DNA of 64,000 bases. It comes from Litoreibacter albidus. Lineage in GTDB: Bacteria > Pseudomonadota > Alphaproteobacteria > Rhodobacterales > Rhodobacteraceae. Positions within the stretch are counted from its first letter, which is position 1. The number at the start of each line of letters is the position of its first letter. Under the pieces are notes generated by a model. That model worked only from the letters and a program-made list of their open reading frames with translations. It was not told the DNA's origin and made no database searches. The position numbers and the translations under genes were made by a program. Below, in pieces: positions 54,380-63,417 of this stretch. The stretch lies in the NCBI RefSeq assembly GCF_900107015.1, contig NZ_FNOI01000005.1:62001-126000 (forward strand), in the 5' to 3' direction.

Positions 54380-56023
54380 ATGTCAGATGATTCGACGCCG
54401 GGGATTCCCTCTCCGGACGGCGCGGCAGATGTAATTGATACCGATTACGTCGTCGGCCAAGACAACCACGAGGGCAGTGTTGGCCCCTTTGGATTCGATA
54501 TCCATAACCCAGTGTTCCAGATATCTGGGTTGAGCATTGTCGCATTCGTATTCTACACCTTGGCGCTGCCCGAGCAGGCTGGCGCTGTGTTCAGCTGGCT
54601 GTTTTCGGCTGTGACCCAAGGCTTTGACTGGTTCTTCATTGCGGCGGCGAACGTCTTCGTCTTGTTCTGTTTTCTCCTGATCCTGACCCCGCTGGGCAAC
54701 GTTCGGCTGGGCGGCGCGGATGCCGCGCCCGACTACAACTATCTTGGCTGGTTCTCGATGCTGTTCGCCGCAGGCATGGGCATCGGGCTTATGTTTTATG
54801 GCGTGTCAGAGCCGCTTTCCCACTTCTCTACCGCATTGGGCGGCACATCCGTTGGTGAAGATGGTCTGCGCAACGACTGGGCACCTTTGGGTGCGGCAGC
54901 GGGCGACCAAACAGAGGCCATCCGCCTTGGCATGGCCGCGACCATCTATCACTGGGGCCTGCACCCTTGGGCCATCTACGCCGTCGTAGGTTTGGCGTTG
55001 GCTTTGTTTAGTTATAACAAAGGCTTGCCGCTGACGATCCGTTCTGCTTTCTACCCTGTCTTGGGGGAGCGTGTGTGGGGCTGGCCTGGTCACATCATCG
55101 ACACGCTTGCGGTTTTTGCGACGCTGTTCGGCCTCGCGACGTCCCTTGGCCTTGGTGCAACGCAAGCCAACGCCGGTTTGAACGAATTGTTCGGCGTGCC
55201 AATCGGCGCCACAACGCAGGTGCTGCTGATCTCCGGCATTTCCGCAGTTGCTACAGTGTCTGTTCTGCGCGGCCTTGATGGCGGCGTGAAGCGCCTGTCC
55301 GAGCTGAACATGGGGTTGGCGTTCTTGCTGCTGGTCTTCGTGTTGATCGTTGGACCGACGCTGCTGATCTTGCAAACCTTCGGCTCCTCGTTGCTGGCGT
55401 ACCTTGAGTACCTGCCAGCCCTAGCCAACCCTGTTGGCCGTGAAGATGTGAACTTCGTCCAAGGCTGGACCTCGTTCTACTGGGCGTGGTGGATCAGCTG
55501 GTCACCTTTCGTCGGCATGTTCATCGCCCGTGTTAGCCGTGGTCGTACTGTGCGTGAATTCTTGGTCTGCGTATTGCTGATCCCAAGTGTCGTTTGCGTG
55601 TTGTGGATGAGCGTCTTTGGCGGCGTAGCAATCCAGCAAGTGATCCAAGATGGTTACACTGTCGCACAAGAAGCAGAGCTGCCACGTCAACTGTTCGCAA
55701 TGCTCAACGCGCTGCCATGGGCTGGCATCACATCGTTGATCGGCATCGTGCTGGTCATCGTGTTCTTCGTCACCTCGTCCGACTCCGGCTCGCTGGTGAT
55801 CGACACGATCACGGCTGGCGGCAAGGTTAATGCGCCGGTTCCACAGCGCGTGTTCTGGTGCATCTTCGAAGGGGCCGTAGCAATCGTGTTGCTGCTGTCT
55901 GCAGGCGGCTTGAAGTCGTTGCAATCGATGGTGATTTCTACCGGATTGCCGTTCACTGTTGTGCTGCTGTTCATGTGCTACGCGATCTACAAAGGCTTGC
56001 GTTCGGAACGCGCTAACACCTGA
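54380..56023 (+). CDS. BCCT family transporter
   Basis: A 547-residue transporter of the betaine/carnitine/choline family with about twelve hydrophobic helices. The N-terminal tail is hydrophilic and acidic. The first membrane segments follow IHNPVFQISG. Signature WTSFYWAWWISWSPFVGMFIARVSRGRTV (region about 360-385) and the GMGIGLMFYGVSEPLSHF segment are typical. It takes up betaine-type or sulfonium osmolytes, including possibly DMSP in marine bacteria. AAGGAGG precedes the start, 98 bp after the previous gene, so it could share that transcript. A terminator follows. Confidence 0.92.
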   Translation: MSDDSTPGIPSPDGAADVIDTDYVVGQDNHEGSVGPFGFDIHNPVFQISGLSIVAFVFYTLALPEQAGAVFSWLFSAVTQGFDWFFIAAANVFVLFCFLLILTPLGNVRLGGADAAPDYNYLGWFSMLFAAGMGIGLMFYGVSEPLSHFSTALGGTSVGEDGLRNDWAPLGAAAGDQTEAIRLGMAATIYHWGLHPWAIYAVVGLALALFSYNKGLPLTIRSAFYPVLGERVWGWPGHIIDTLAVFATLFGLATSLGLGATQANAGLNELFGVPIGATTQVLLISGISAVATVSVLRGLDGGVKRLSELNMGLAFLLLVFVLIVGPTLLILQTFGSSLLAYLEYLPALANPVGREDVNFVQGWTSFYWAWWISWSPFVGMFIARVSRGRTVREFLVCVLLIPSVVCVLWMSVFGGVAIQQVIQDGYTVAQEAELPRQLFAMLNALPWAGITSLIGIVLVIVFFVTSSDSGSLVIDTITAGGKVNAPVPQRVFWCIFEGAVAIVLLLSAGGLKSLQSMVISTGLPFTVVLLFMCYAIYKGLRSERANT

Positions 56024-56046
56024 GCAACTAGGTTAAATTAAACCTA

Positions 56047-56080
56047 AACGCCCCGTTGCATTGCTGCTGCGGGGCGTTTT
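56047..56080 (+). terminator. Rho-independent terminator after BCCT gene
   Basis: AACGCCCCG and CGGGGCGTT pair in a 9-bp stem around a 14-nt loop, followed by TT. It ends 57 nt after the BCCT stop. Confidence 0.75.
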
Positions 56081-56130
56081 GCATTTTGCCGGACGACACC
56101 ACCGAATAACGTCTTATTTTCATCGGCTTA

Positions 56131-56151
56131 TTACGAAATTTCTTTTCGTAA
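56131..56151. promoter_or_regulatory. Perfect 8-5-8 palindrome upstream of phosphorelay genes
   Basis: TTACGAAA, 5 nt, TTTCGTAA: a perfect inverted repeat about 150 bp before the REC/degenerate-GGDEF gene. The whole gap (56024-56303) has no other gene. It may be an operator for that gene or a stable A/T-rich structure. Confidence 0.4.
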
Positions 56152-56303
56152 CATCGCGTTTCGCAACCCTCACAAGATTAACTTGCATCCGGAAACAATC
56201 ACATAGTCGCCCTATTCCTGCCCACATTCCCCGACACTGTGGACGGAAGTTACGGTGTTAGTTGGTTGTTTTTTCTGACCGCAAGAAACCAAAGGGCAAG
56301 ACT

Positions 56304-57284
56304 ATGCGTATTTTAGCAGTCGATGACGATCCAATCATCTTGGAGATCCTGAGCGAGGTTCTAAGCTCTTTCGGGTATGATGACTTTACGTTTGCGGGTT
56401 CAGGCTATGAAGGGCTAGAAACCCTCAAGAATGATAAGCAAGGCTTCGACGCCTTACTATACGACATTCAAATGCCGGATATGGACGGCATTACGCTGAC
56501 CAAGCTGACACGCAAAATTCACCGCTATAAAGACGTGCCGATTCTGATGCTGACGGCTATGGCCGACAAAGCATACATCGACCGCGCATTCCGCGCGGGC
56601 GCGACAGACTACGTGACCAAACCTTTCGAGACGCAAGAGTTGCGCTCTCGGATGGATTTGGCCAGCCGTTTGGCGCAGGGCCAAAAACGTCTCGACGCGC
56701 GCGCGAATTCGCTGCGCGATATTGCACAGCAAGAGCGTCAGATCGCTCTGGAAGACCCGCATTCCATCCAAGATGTTGACTGCGTGATCCCGCTTCCTGC
56801 GTTCAACAACTACCTGAAACAACTTGGCAGAGGCTCGCTTTTCAGCTCCTCCCTGATCACCTTCAAGATTGAGAACATCGAGCGGTTGAACGGCTCAATG
56901 ACGGATTTTGAATACATCTGCGCCCTGACAGACGCGGCCGACGCAATTGCGGCGGCGATCCCCTTCCGTCAGTTTCTTATGACGCACGGCGGCAACGGCA
57001 CTTTCCTATGCGTCGCCGACGGCGTGAACCGTGAACTGATCGAGGCGCTGCCCTCCGACATCGCCCATGCAGTCGAGGAAATCGATCCTTGCTACGGCGA
57101 CGGACGCCCGCTTGTTATGTCAATCCTCGTTAGCGAACCAGTTGCCCTGCGCTTCCGTGGACGTGACGCGATTGACCGTGCGTTGAGCACCGCCGTATCG
57201 CGCGTGGAGCATGAATCAGCAGACGTGCCGGCGCATATTCCTACAAAGCCTAAGTTCCCATCCTTCCGGCTGGGCGGCCTATAA
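56304..57284 (+). CDS. Response regulator with degenerate GGDEF-like output domain
   Basis: A 326-residue protein. The REC domain (1-118) has the acidic pocket D7-D9, the phosphoacceptor Asp54 in LLYDIQMPDMDG and Lys106 in VTKPF. A coiled linker (about 120-150) follows. The C-terminal domain (about 160-300) has the fold signs of a diguanylate cyclase (FNNYLKQL, LITFKIENIERLNG) but HGGNGTF (228-234) stands where GGDEF would be, so catalytic activity is unlikely. The ATG chosen gives a normal REC start; 14 codons earlier is possible. Its TAA overlaps the Hpt gene ATG (TAATG). Confidence 0.85.
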   Translation: MRILAVDDDPIILEILSEVLSSFGYDDFTFAGSGYEGLETLKNDKQGFDALLYDIQMPDMDGITLTKLTRKIHRYKDVPILMLTAMADKAYIDRAFRAGATDYVTKPFETQELRSRMDLASRLAQGQKRLDARANSLRDIAQQERQIALEDPHSIQDVDCVIPLPAFNNYLKQLGRGSLFSSSLITFKIENIERLNGSMTDFEYICALTDAADAIAAAIPFRQFLMTHGGNGTFLCVADGVNRELIEALPSDIAHAVEEIDPCYGDGRPLVMSILVSEPVALRFRGRDAIDRALSTAVSRVEHESADVPAHIPTKPKFPSFRLGGL

Positions 57285-57637
57285 TGACGCAAACCAGCGC
57301 CGTTCAAATAGGTCTGGAACGTATCAAGCTTCGGTTTCTATCGCAGCTTGATGACAAACTAGACTTGCTAGAACTGCAGCTGGACCAGCTCCTTATCCCA
57401 CAAAAGCGCGCGAACGCGATGCGGGCCATTCAAGCTGAAGCGCATAAAATTTCAGGTACAGCGCCCGTGATTGGCCTTCCTGAACTGGGCAGCGTCGCGG
57501 CAACCGTCGATACTGCCATCGCTGGTCTTTCAGCGTCAGCAATGACCGAAAGCGTCACGAGGCGTCTCCAAGCACAGGTAGAGTTGCTTTTGGAAACTGG
57601 TGCGCTCGCAGTGCAGGGCATGTCACCCGACCAATAA
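57284..57637 (+). CDS. Histidine phosphotransfer (Hpt) domain protein
   Basis: A 117-residue, almost entirely helical protein. The phosphorylated His is His54 in IQAEAHKISGTAPVIGLPELG, with the typical Gly/Ala following. Such proteins carry phosphate from a hybrid kinase's REC domain to a final response regulator. It is translationally coupled to the preceding regulator gene, so these two form one module. The hybrid kinase at 59827-63084 is a likely source of phosphate. Confidence 0.85.
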   Translation: MTQTSAVQIGLERIKLRFLSQLDDKLDLLELQLDQLLIPQKRANAMRAIQAEAHKISGTAPVIGLPELGSVAATVDTAIAGLSASAMTESVTRRLQAQVELLLETGALAVQGMSPDQ

Positions 57638-57639
57638 AC

Positions 57640-58017
57640 TCAAGCGGTGATGATCGCCCTGATCCGGTCGGCCAAAGTCATTGGGTCAAAGGGCTTCTCG
57701 ATGACATCCACAGCACCGTGTTCCTTCAACCCTGAGATCTCGTTCGCTTGCACGCGCGCAGTCATGAAAATACACGGCGTCTCTTGAAGTTTTGGGATAT
57801 TGCGGAGTTGCGAAAGCAACTCTACGCCACTCATTTCGGGCATCATAACATCAAGCAGCAGCACGTCTGGTTGGAGGTTTTCGACGCTTACCAGCGCCGC
57901 TGCGCCGGATGACGCTTGCACGACCGTCATTCCGCCGACTGCCTCCAGCGCCAGAAGTGTGATTTCTCGAATGTCGTCGTCATCATCGACGTGCAATACT
58001 GTTAGTTGATCTGCCAT
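57640..58017 (-). CDS. Single-domain CheY-like response regulator
   Basis: A 125-residue REC domain without output. It has the acidic pocket in HVDDDDDI (residues 9-16), the phosphoacceptor Asp56 in LLLDVMMP, the Thr in MTARV and the Lys in IEKPFDP. It lies 2 bp from the end of the Hpt gene, convergent, and 35 bp downstream of the PAS kinase gene on the same strand, so it is likely co-transcribed with that kinase. It may act as an intermediate receiver or phosphate sink. Confidence 0.92.
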   Translation of the reverse strand: MADQLTVLHVDDDDDIREITLLALEAVGGMTVVQASSGAAALVSVENLQPDVLLLDVMMPEMSGVELLSQLRNIPKLQETPCIFMTARVQANEISGLKEHGAVDVIEKPFDPMTLADRIRAIITA

Positions 58018-58052
58018 GCCCCACCTTACTCTTTCCTATAAGCCTTAAAGAC

Positions 58053-59708
58053 TTATTGCGCCGCGTCCAGTATTTCGGCGTCCTGCACACGGCCCTGTGC
58101 GGAATGCCGCGATGGCAGACGCACAACGAAAGTGGAGCCTGCCCCTTCGGCACTTTCCAAAGTCACCTTGCCGCCGTGGCGTTCCGCAATGACCTTTACA
58201 ATATTCAGCCCCAAACCTGTACCGCCCTTTGACTTGCGGTCCTGTCCAGACACTTGTGTGAAACGGTCAAAAATCGTCGCCTGAGCTTCTGCCGGAATCC
58301 CTACCCCGTAGTCGCGCACCGCGATCAACGTGTCAGGGCCGTCAGTCGCAAGGCTTACAACAATGTCGTCTCCTGGAATCGAGAATTTGGCCGCATTCGA
58401 CATCAAGTTGTTGAGTATCTGGAAGATTTTGTCCGCGTCACATTCCACAACATGCGGCTCGTCCGTCCCCACCAGTCGGATCCCGACCTGGTACTGCGTG
58501 CAATACGCCTCGTTCGCGGCGGCGGCATCCTTGATCAAAACAGACAGGTCTGTTTTCGCGAGATTGAGCTGGTTTTGCCCTGACGAAAACTTCTGCAAAT
58601 CCAATATATCATTAATGATCAGGACCAAACGGTCCGAGTTTCGATGCGCGATTTCCAACAGCGAACGGCTCTTGTCCGAAAGCTCCCCCGTTGCACCTGA
58701 CAGCACCAGCCCAAGGCCTCCTTTGATAGACGTCAGCGGAGACCGGAGTTCATGGCTGACTGTCGAGACAAATTCGTCCTTGGCCTTCTCTTGCGCCAAG
58801 CGCTTGGAGATATCATTGGCGAAAGCTACAAATTGTGCGCGCCCGTCGACGTTGATAATGTGCTGCAGGTTTATCTCGAACGATGTCCCGTCCGTTTCAA
58901 TCACGTAGGTAAGCTGCGGTAGGCGCCCTTTGATCAGCGGCTTTGCGCGTTCGAAGAAACGGCTGCGGTCAAATTCCGCGACGGAATCGGCGGGCGTCTT
59001 GTCCTTATAGTCGTCCCCCCAACCGGACCGGTCCATCGCTGCTTTGTTCATGTAGGTGTAATGCAGGGTTTCGGCATCAAACACATACACTTGGTCACGC
59101 AGCATATGCAGAGCGGCCCGCATGTCCTGCTCGCTCTGCATCTGCTTCACGGCGGTAATATCGGTTCGGGTGGAGATGCTGCTGACATGTTCTCCCGCGT
59201 CCGAGTACACGGGGAACACTGTAGTTTGCGTCCAGATAGGGCGCCCACTTTTGGCCCGCAGCTGTAGCTCGCCAGTCCAAGGAATTCCGTCGTTCATCGC
59301 CTGTCGAATGAGCTTGAACTGATGTTGTTCTTTGTCGGGATAAAACGCGTTGGCCTGTTGGCCGATCACCTCATCCCTGCTGTATCCAAATGTCTCAAGA
59401 AAGCGTTCGTTCACCTCGGTGATACGCGCATTCCGGTCCGTCACGCTAACGATCGTATGTTGGTTGAAGGCCTTAAGCTGGTTTTCCGCATCAGAGCACC
59501 GCGCCTCCGCAACGGCTCTCAGGTGCATCACATAGCCCATCCCACCGCAGAACAGCGCGGAAGTTACGAGTCCCAAGCTGAAGTATGTTCCGCTCGACAA
59601 CGCAGTAAGGTCCGGCGCGGCCAAAGCTGCACTCGGCACGACAAAGGATGCCGCAGTGCTGAGCAGAGACGACGCCCGCCTAACACCTAGAGATATTTTT
59701 CGACTCAT
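58053..59708 (-). CDS. PAS sensor histidine kinase
   Basis: A 551-residue membrane-attached kinase. Two N-terminal hydrophobic segments (about residues 14-34 and 45-62) are followed by two PAS domains (about 80-195 and 205-315; the first has RFLETFGYSRDEVIGQ). HisKA has the phospho-His in FVSTVSHELRSPLTSIKG, HATPase_c has the N-box and GGTGLGLNIVKVIAERHGG. It has no REC domain. An in-frame TTG start seven codons earlier is possible. The CheY-like gene follows 35 bp later; the hybrid-kinase gene precedes it by 118 bp. Confidence 0.92.
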   Translation of the reverse strand: MSRKISLGVRRASSLLSTAASFVVPSAALAAPDLTALSSGTYFSLGLVTSALFCGGMGYVMHLRAVAEARCSDAENQLKAFNQHTIVSVTDRNARITEVNERFLETFGYSRDEVIGQQANAFYPDKEQHQFKLIRQAMNDGIPWTGELQLRAKSGRPIWTQTTVFPVYSDAGEHVSSISTRTDITAVKQMQSEQDMRAALHMLRDQVYVFDAETLHYTYMNKAAMDRSGWGDDYKDKTPADSVAEFDRSRFFERAKPLIKGRLPQLTYVIETDGTSFEINLQHIINVDGRAQFVAFANDISKRLAQEKAKDEFVSTVSHELRSPLTSIKGGLGLVLSGATGELSDKSRSLLEIAHRNSDRLVLIINDILDLQKFSSGQNQLNLAKTDLSVLIKDAAAANEAYCTQYQVGIRLVGTDEPHVVECDADKIFQILNNLMSNAAKFSIPGDDIVVSLATDGPDTLIAVRDYGVGIPAEAQATIFDRFTQVSGQDRKSKGGTGLGLNIVKVIAERHGGKVTLESAEGAGSTFVVRLPSRHSAQGRVQDAEILDAAQ

Positions 59709-59826
59709 GTTGACCCACAATCCACGCAACTTGCGTAACTATTTACATATCCACGGACAATCACTGAACTTGTGGCTAATCCCGTGCCGAAATTGCGGCA
59801 TTGTTGTGGTAGATTTGAATCCAAGT

Positions 59827-62800
59827 TTAGGAGACGTGAGGGTCACCTTCTGCGCGCCGGAAGCGCTCGACACTTTTGATGGCTCTCGTCACGACTTCAG
59901 TCAAATCCGCACGGGATTTAACAAGGTCTGCAACGACCAGATCGCTCTTGACCTTGCCCTCATACGCCGAAAGGCCAAATATCGGGATATTGTTCTGATT
60001 TTCCTCAATGCCGCTCAACAACTCATCGCCTCGTCCATCGGGCAATTCCCAGTCGATGATAACTAGATCATATGTAAAGTCGCGAATCTTTTTGCGCGCG
60101 CCCGCAAGCGTCCCAACGGATGTTACCTTGGCAAATCCGCCGAAGCTGTTGCGAACAATCTCGGCGAAGTCCTCATCGTCCTCTAGGTGCAAGATCTCGA
60201 TCGGCTTTTGATCCTCCAATTGATGCTCCTGCAGGTTCGCGGCAACGACAGCGGCGCTCTCGATCTCGGGTAGCGTGAACCAAAAACATGTCTCGCCGTC
60301 CACGACACTGTCGAAGCCAATTTCTCCGCCCATGTGATCAATTATTTGCTTGGAGATATTCAAGCCAAGCCCCGTTCCGCCGTTGCTCCGCGTATCGGAG
60401 CTATCAGCCTGCTGGAACGCCATGAATACCTTGGGGACAAAAGCCTCCGGTATACCTGGTCCGATGTTGCACACTTTCACCCGTAGGTTGCCGTCCAGCC
60501 GTTCCACCGACACGTTGATCACGCTGTCGTTGCAGGAATACTTCGCCGCGTTGGAAATGAAGTTGGCAACAACTTGCTGCAGGCGTCTCGGGTCGACATA
60601 TGCGGCAGGGGAAATCGGAGGGTATTTCCCCTTGATCGTGGTATTGTGTTGATGGGCAAAGGGTTCCAGCTGCTCAACCGCAAGCTGTACAAGCGTATTG
60701 ATGTTCTCGTTCGAGAAGACGAAATCCGACTGACCGGAGGAGATTTTCTCCATGTCGAGAATATCGTTCACAAGGTCGATCAAACGATCCCCGTTCTGCT
60801 GCGCGATCTTCACCAACCGATTGGCAGGGCCAGCTAAGTCGGCAGCGTACTGACCTTCGAGCAAAGACAATGCGCCCTTGATGGATGTAAGCGGAGTTCG
60901 CAATTCGTGACTAACGGTGGAGACAAACTGCGCCTTCATTTTCTCGACGTTTTTCAGCTCGTTGATGTCCTGAACTTGCAGGATGAACATCTCCTCATCC
61001 AGCTCATCGTTGTACGTCCACGCGACACCGACCAGCCCCCATTTTATGCCACCCTCACGCGTGACGATCCGGCACTCGCTCTTCAAAGAATGCTCGTTGT
61101 TTTTTTGCAGCTCCCGCACGTTGCTATGCAGGTTGCGGAAGTCCTCACGCACCACAATGTCGCTGAGCTTTTTGGTTTGCAGGTATTCCTCGCTAAAGCC
61201 TGTCAGATCGCATAGCGCATCGTTGACGCCAAGGAAGTCGCCCTGCGCCGAGCACAGCGCCATCCCTACCGGAGCGTGTGCCAATACGGATTTGAATCGT
61301 TGTTCGCTGTGCTCAAGCCTTTCTTGCGCTTCACGCAATTCGGTGATGTCCGTTTGCGCCCCGATGAGGCGTGTAGCCACCCCGTTCTCATCTTTGCCTG
61401 CAACGACCGCGTCCGACCGCATCCAGCGCCATTCGTCCTCGCCGAACCGCATCCTGTACTGCGCGACCGAGCGTTGCGTTTTACCCGAAATGCACGCCTG
61501 ATCCGCCTCTTGCAGCGCCGCAAGATCGTCGGGGTGAATCCGGTCCAAAAACGCTTGCTGGGTATCCACGTCGGAGGTCGCCTCAGGGATGCCCATTAGC
61601 TGCTTCCACATGCCGGAGACAATTGATTTGCCCGTTCTCAAATCCAGATCGAACACGCCAATCTCTGCGCCGATGAGCACTTTATTCCAGCGCTCTTCAG
61701 CCTCGCCAAGCCTTTGCTTGCTGTTTTCTTCCTCGGTGACGTCTTGTAAAATCGCCACCGACTGGGTGGACCCATCAATCGCATCCCAGCTTGAAAACCG
61801 CCCGTCTAACAAAAGCTTCGTTCCGCTGGAGGTTTCCGCCTTGATCCGCGTTGCGTCGTCATGTGCGGTAATATCAAGCCCGCCGATGAGGCACTGTAAC
61901 GGTTTTCCGATCAACGCCTGCTCATCCAGCTCGAACATTTCGCCCGTGGTTTTGTTTGCCGTAACGATGCGTTGCTCACCGTCTAACAGCAGGATGGCCG
62001 CCATTGCATTATCCACGATGGAACTGGTCTGACGCTCCCGCGCCTTTAGCTCACGGGTTTTCTGCGCGACCAATATCCTCACCGCACGCTCCCGCTGCAA
62101 AAGCGAGGCCGTCAGCAAGCCCACCAGCGCCGTGACCATGAGCCCTAGCGCCAAGGTGAACCACGTGGATAACTGCGCTTCGCCTGCCTCAAACTTTGGC
62201 GTACTGCTCCAGACCATCAGCCATTCCTGACCCATCCCCGGCACGACGGCGGACCGCGTGAAAGCGGATGTTGCACCACCGTCAGGACTTTCGTCGTATA
62301 TCACCATGTCATCGTCAGGCTCGGTGCCGTCGTAGACCGTCAACCAGAATTGCTCGGTCTGCGCTGCTGTCATGTCTTTCAGAGCTTCGCCACCAACGAA
62401 CGGCAGGTACGACCAACCGATAAATACGTCGTTTGCACCGATAATCGGGTTGACCAAAAGGAACCCTGGCTGACTGGTCTCATCTTGGACCAGCAAAATA
62501 CGTTCGGTAAGCTGAGGGGACTTCGTGTCACGTGCCTTGATGGCCGCCTCTCGCCTTCGTTTCTCGAACCCGATGTCCAAGCCAATCGCGGCGGCATTTA
62601 CCGACATTGGTTCGATGTAGGTGATCACATAGGCGGTTTCACGATTGGACTCAGGCCGGACTTGAAAGTTCGGTTGCCCAAAATCACTGCGGCCCGCGCG
62701 AAACTCGTCCATCTTCGCCGTCTCAACCGGCAGAATAATCCCAAGACCACTAACTCCCGGCAATGCTTCGGATATCGTCAACGCCTCTACGTACTTGCGC

Positions 62801-63084
62801 CAGTCCTCTTGCGTCACCTTATCGGAGGCCATGTAAAAACCGGCTGCGCTAGTCAACGCTTGCCGGTAGTCCGATAAGCGACCGGACAGAGCATCCTTGT
62901 TGTCTTCTGTTATCGTCTCAAAGACCGCGCTCGTGCGCTTCTTTTGGTCATTGTTGAACCATGAGGCCACGGCAAGCGTCGCCAACACACAAGCGGTCAT
63001 GATGGTTAATGGAATCCACCCAGTGTGTTTTTTAACAATAAAATCGACCAAATCCGAAGATCCCCAGTTTATAATTCCCACCAC
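59827..63084 (-). CDS. CHASE-type hybrid histidine kinase with three PAS domains and REC
   Basis: A large hybrid kinase of about 1085 residues. One transmembrane segment (about 25-45) precedes a periplasmic CHASE domain (about 70-290, with the AGFYMASDKVTQEDW and VSGLGIILPVE blocks), then a second membrane segment (LALGLMVTALVGLLTASLL). Three PAS/PAC units follow. HisKA has FVSTVSHELRTPLTSIKG, HATPase_c has GGTGLGLNISKQIIDHMGG, and a C-terminal REC has phosphoacceptor Asp in LVIIDWELPDG. It needs an Hpt partner, present at 57284-57637. The start is uncertain: TTG at 63111 or GTG at 63084 or 63081; the first GTG is used here. Confidence 0.9.
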   Translation of the reverse strand: MVGIINWGSSDLVDFIVKKHTGWIPLTIMTACVLATLAVASWFNNDQKKRTSAVFETITEDNKDALSGRLSDYRQALTSAAGFYMASDKVTQEDWRKYVEALTISEALPGVSGLGIILPVETAKMDEFRAGRSDFGQPNFQVRPESNRETAYVITYIEPMSVNAAAIGLDIGFEKRRREAAIKARDTKSPQLTERILLVQDETSQPGFLLVNPIIGANDVFIGWSYLPFVGGEALKDMTAAQTEQFWLTVYDGTEPDDDMVIYDESPDGGATSAFTRSAVVPGMGQEWLMVWSSTPKFEAGEAQLSTWFTLALGLMVTALVGLLTASLLQRERAVRILVAQKTRELKARERQTSSIVDNAMAAILLLDGEQRIVTANKTTGEMFELDEQALIGKPLQCLIGGLDITAHDDATRIKAETSSGTKLLLDGRFSSWDAIDGSTQSVAILQDVTEEENSKQRLGEAEERWNKVLIGAEIGVFDLDLRTGKSIVSGMWKQLMGIPEATSDVDTQQAFLDRIHPDDLAALQEADQACISGKTQRSVAQYRMRFGEDEWRWMRSDAVVAGKDENGVATRLIGAQTDITELREAQERLEHSEQRFKSVLAHAPVGMALCSAQGDFLGVNDALCDLTGFSEEYLQTKKLSDIVVREDFRNLHSNVRELQKNNEHSLKSECRIVTREGGIKWGLVGVAWTYNDELDEEMFILQVQDINELKNVEKMKAQFVSTVSHELRTPLTSIKGALSLLEGQYAADLAGPANRLVKIAQQNGDRLIDLVNDILDMEKISSGQSDFVFSNENINTLVQLAVEQLEPFAHQHNTTIKGKYPPISPAAYVDPRRLQQVVANFISNAAKYSCNDSVINVSVERLDGNLRVKVCNIGPGIPEAFVPKVFMAFQQADSSDTRSNGGTGLGLNISKQIIDHMGGEIGFDSVVDGETCFWFTLPEIESAAVVAANLQEHQLEDQKPIEILHLEDDEDFAEIVRNSFGGFAKVTSVGTLAGARKKIRDFTYDLVIIDWELPDGRGDELLSGIEENQNNIPIFGLSAYEGKVKSDLVVADLVKSRADLTEVVTRAIKSVERFRRAEGDPHVS

Positions 63085-63244
63085 GTTCCGCAAACCGCAG
63101 AAGCAAACCAAAAACTAGATAACAGGCTCACCTATATTGCAGTCGCTTGGGCACTGACAGGGATGAAAGTAGGTCGATTGTTCAGACAGGCAACACTGTG
63201 CCTTATTCATCGCGGCAATGCTGGCTGCGAATAACTGTTCATTG

Positions 63245-63321
63245 TGGCGATCCCTGAAGGACTCGAACCCTCAACCTGCTGATTAGAAGTCAGCTGCTCT
63301 ATCCAGTTGAGCTAAGGGACC
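63245..63321 (-). tRNA. tRNA-Arg (anticodon UCU)
   Basis: The reverse complement folds as a cloverleaf. The acceptor stem GGTCCCT pairs with AGGGATC, the D arm has TAGCTCAACTGG, the anticodon loop CTTCTAA gives UCU and the T arm has GGTTCGAGTCC. The 3' CCA is encoded (77 nt in all). It reads AGA-type Arg codons, which are rare in this high-GC genome. Confidence 0.95.
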
Positions 63322-63417
63322 GCTGACCGCTTATTGCGAAAGCCTGCGCGCAAACGCAAGGGCTTTGCTTATTTATCCGCCCTAGCTAAAGATGAACGCA
63401 GTTCAAGTGAGGGGCCT

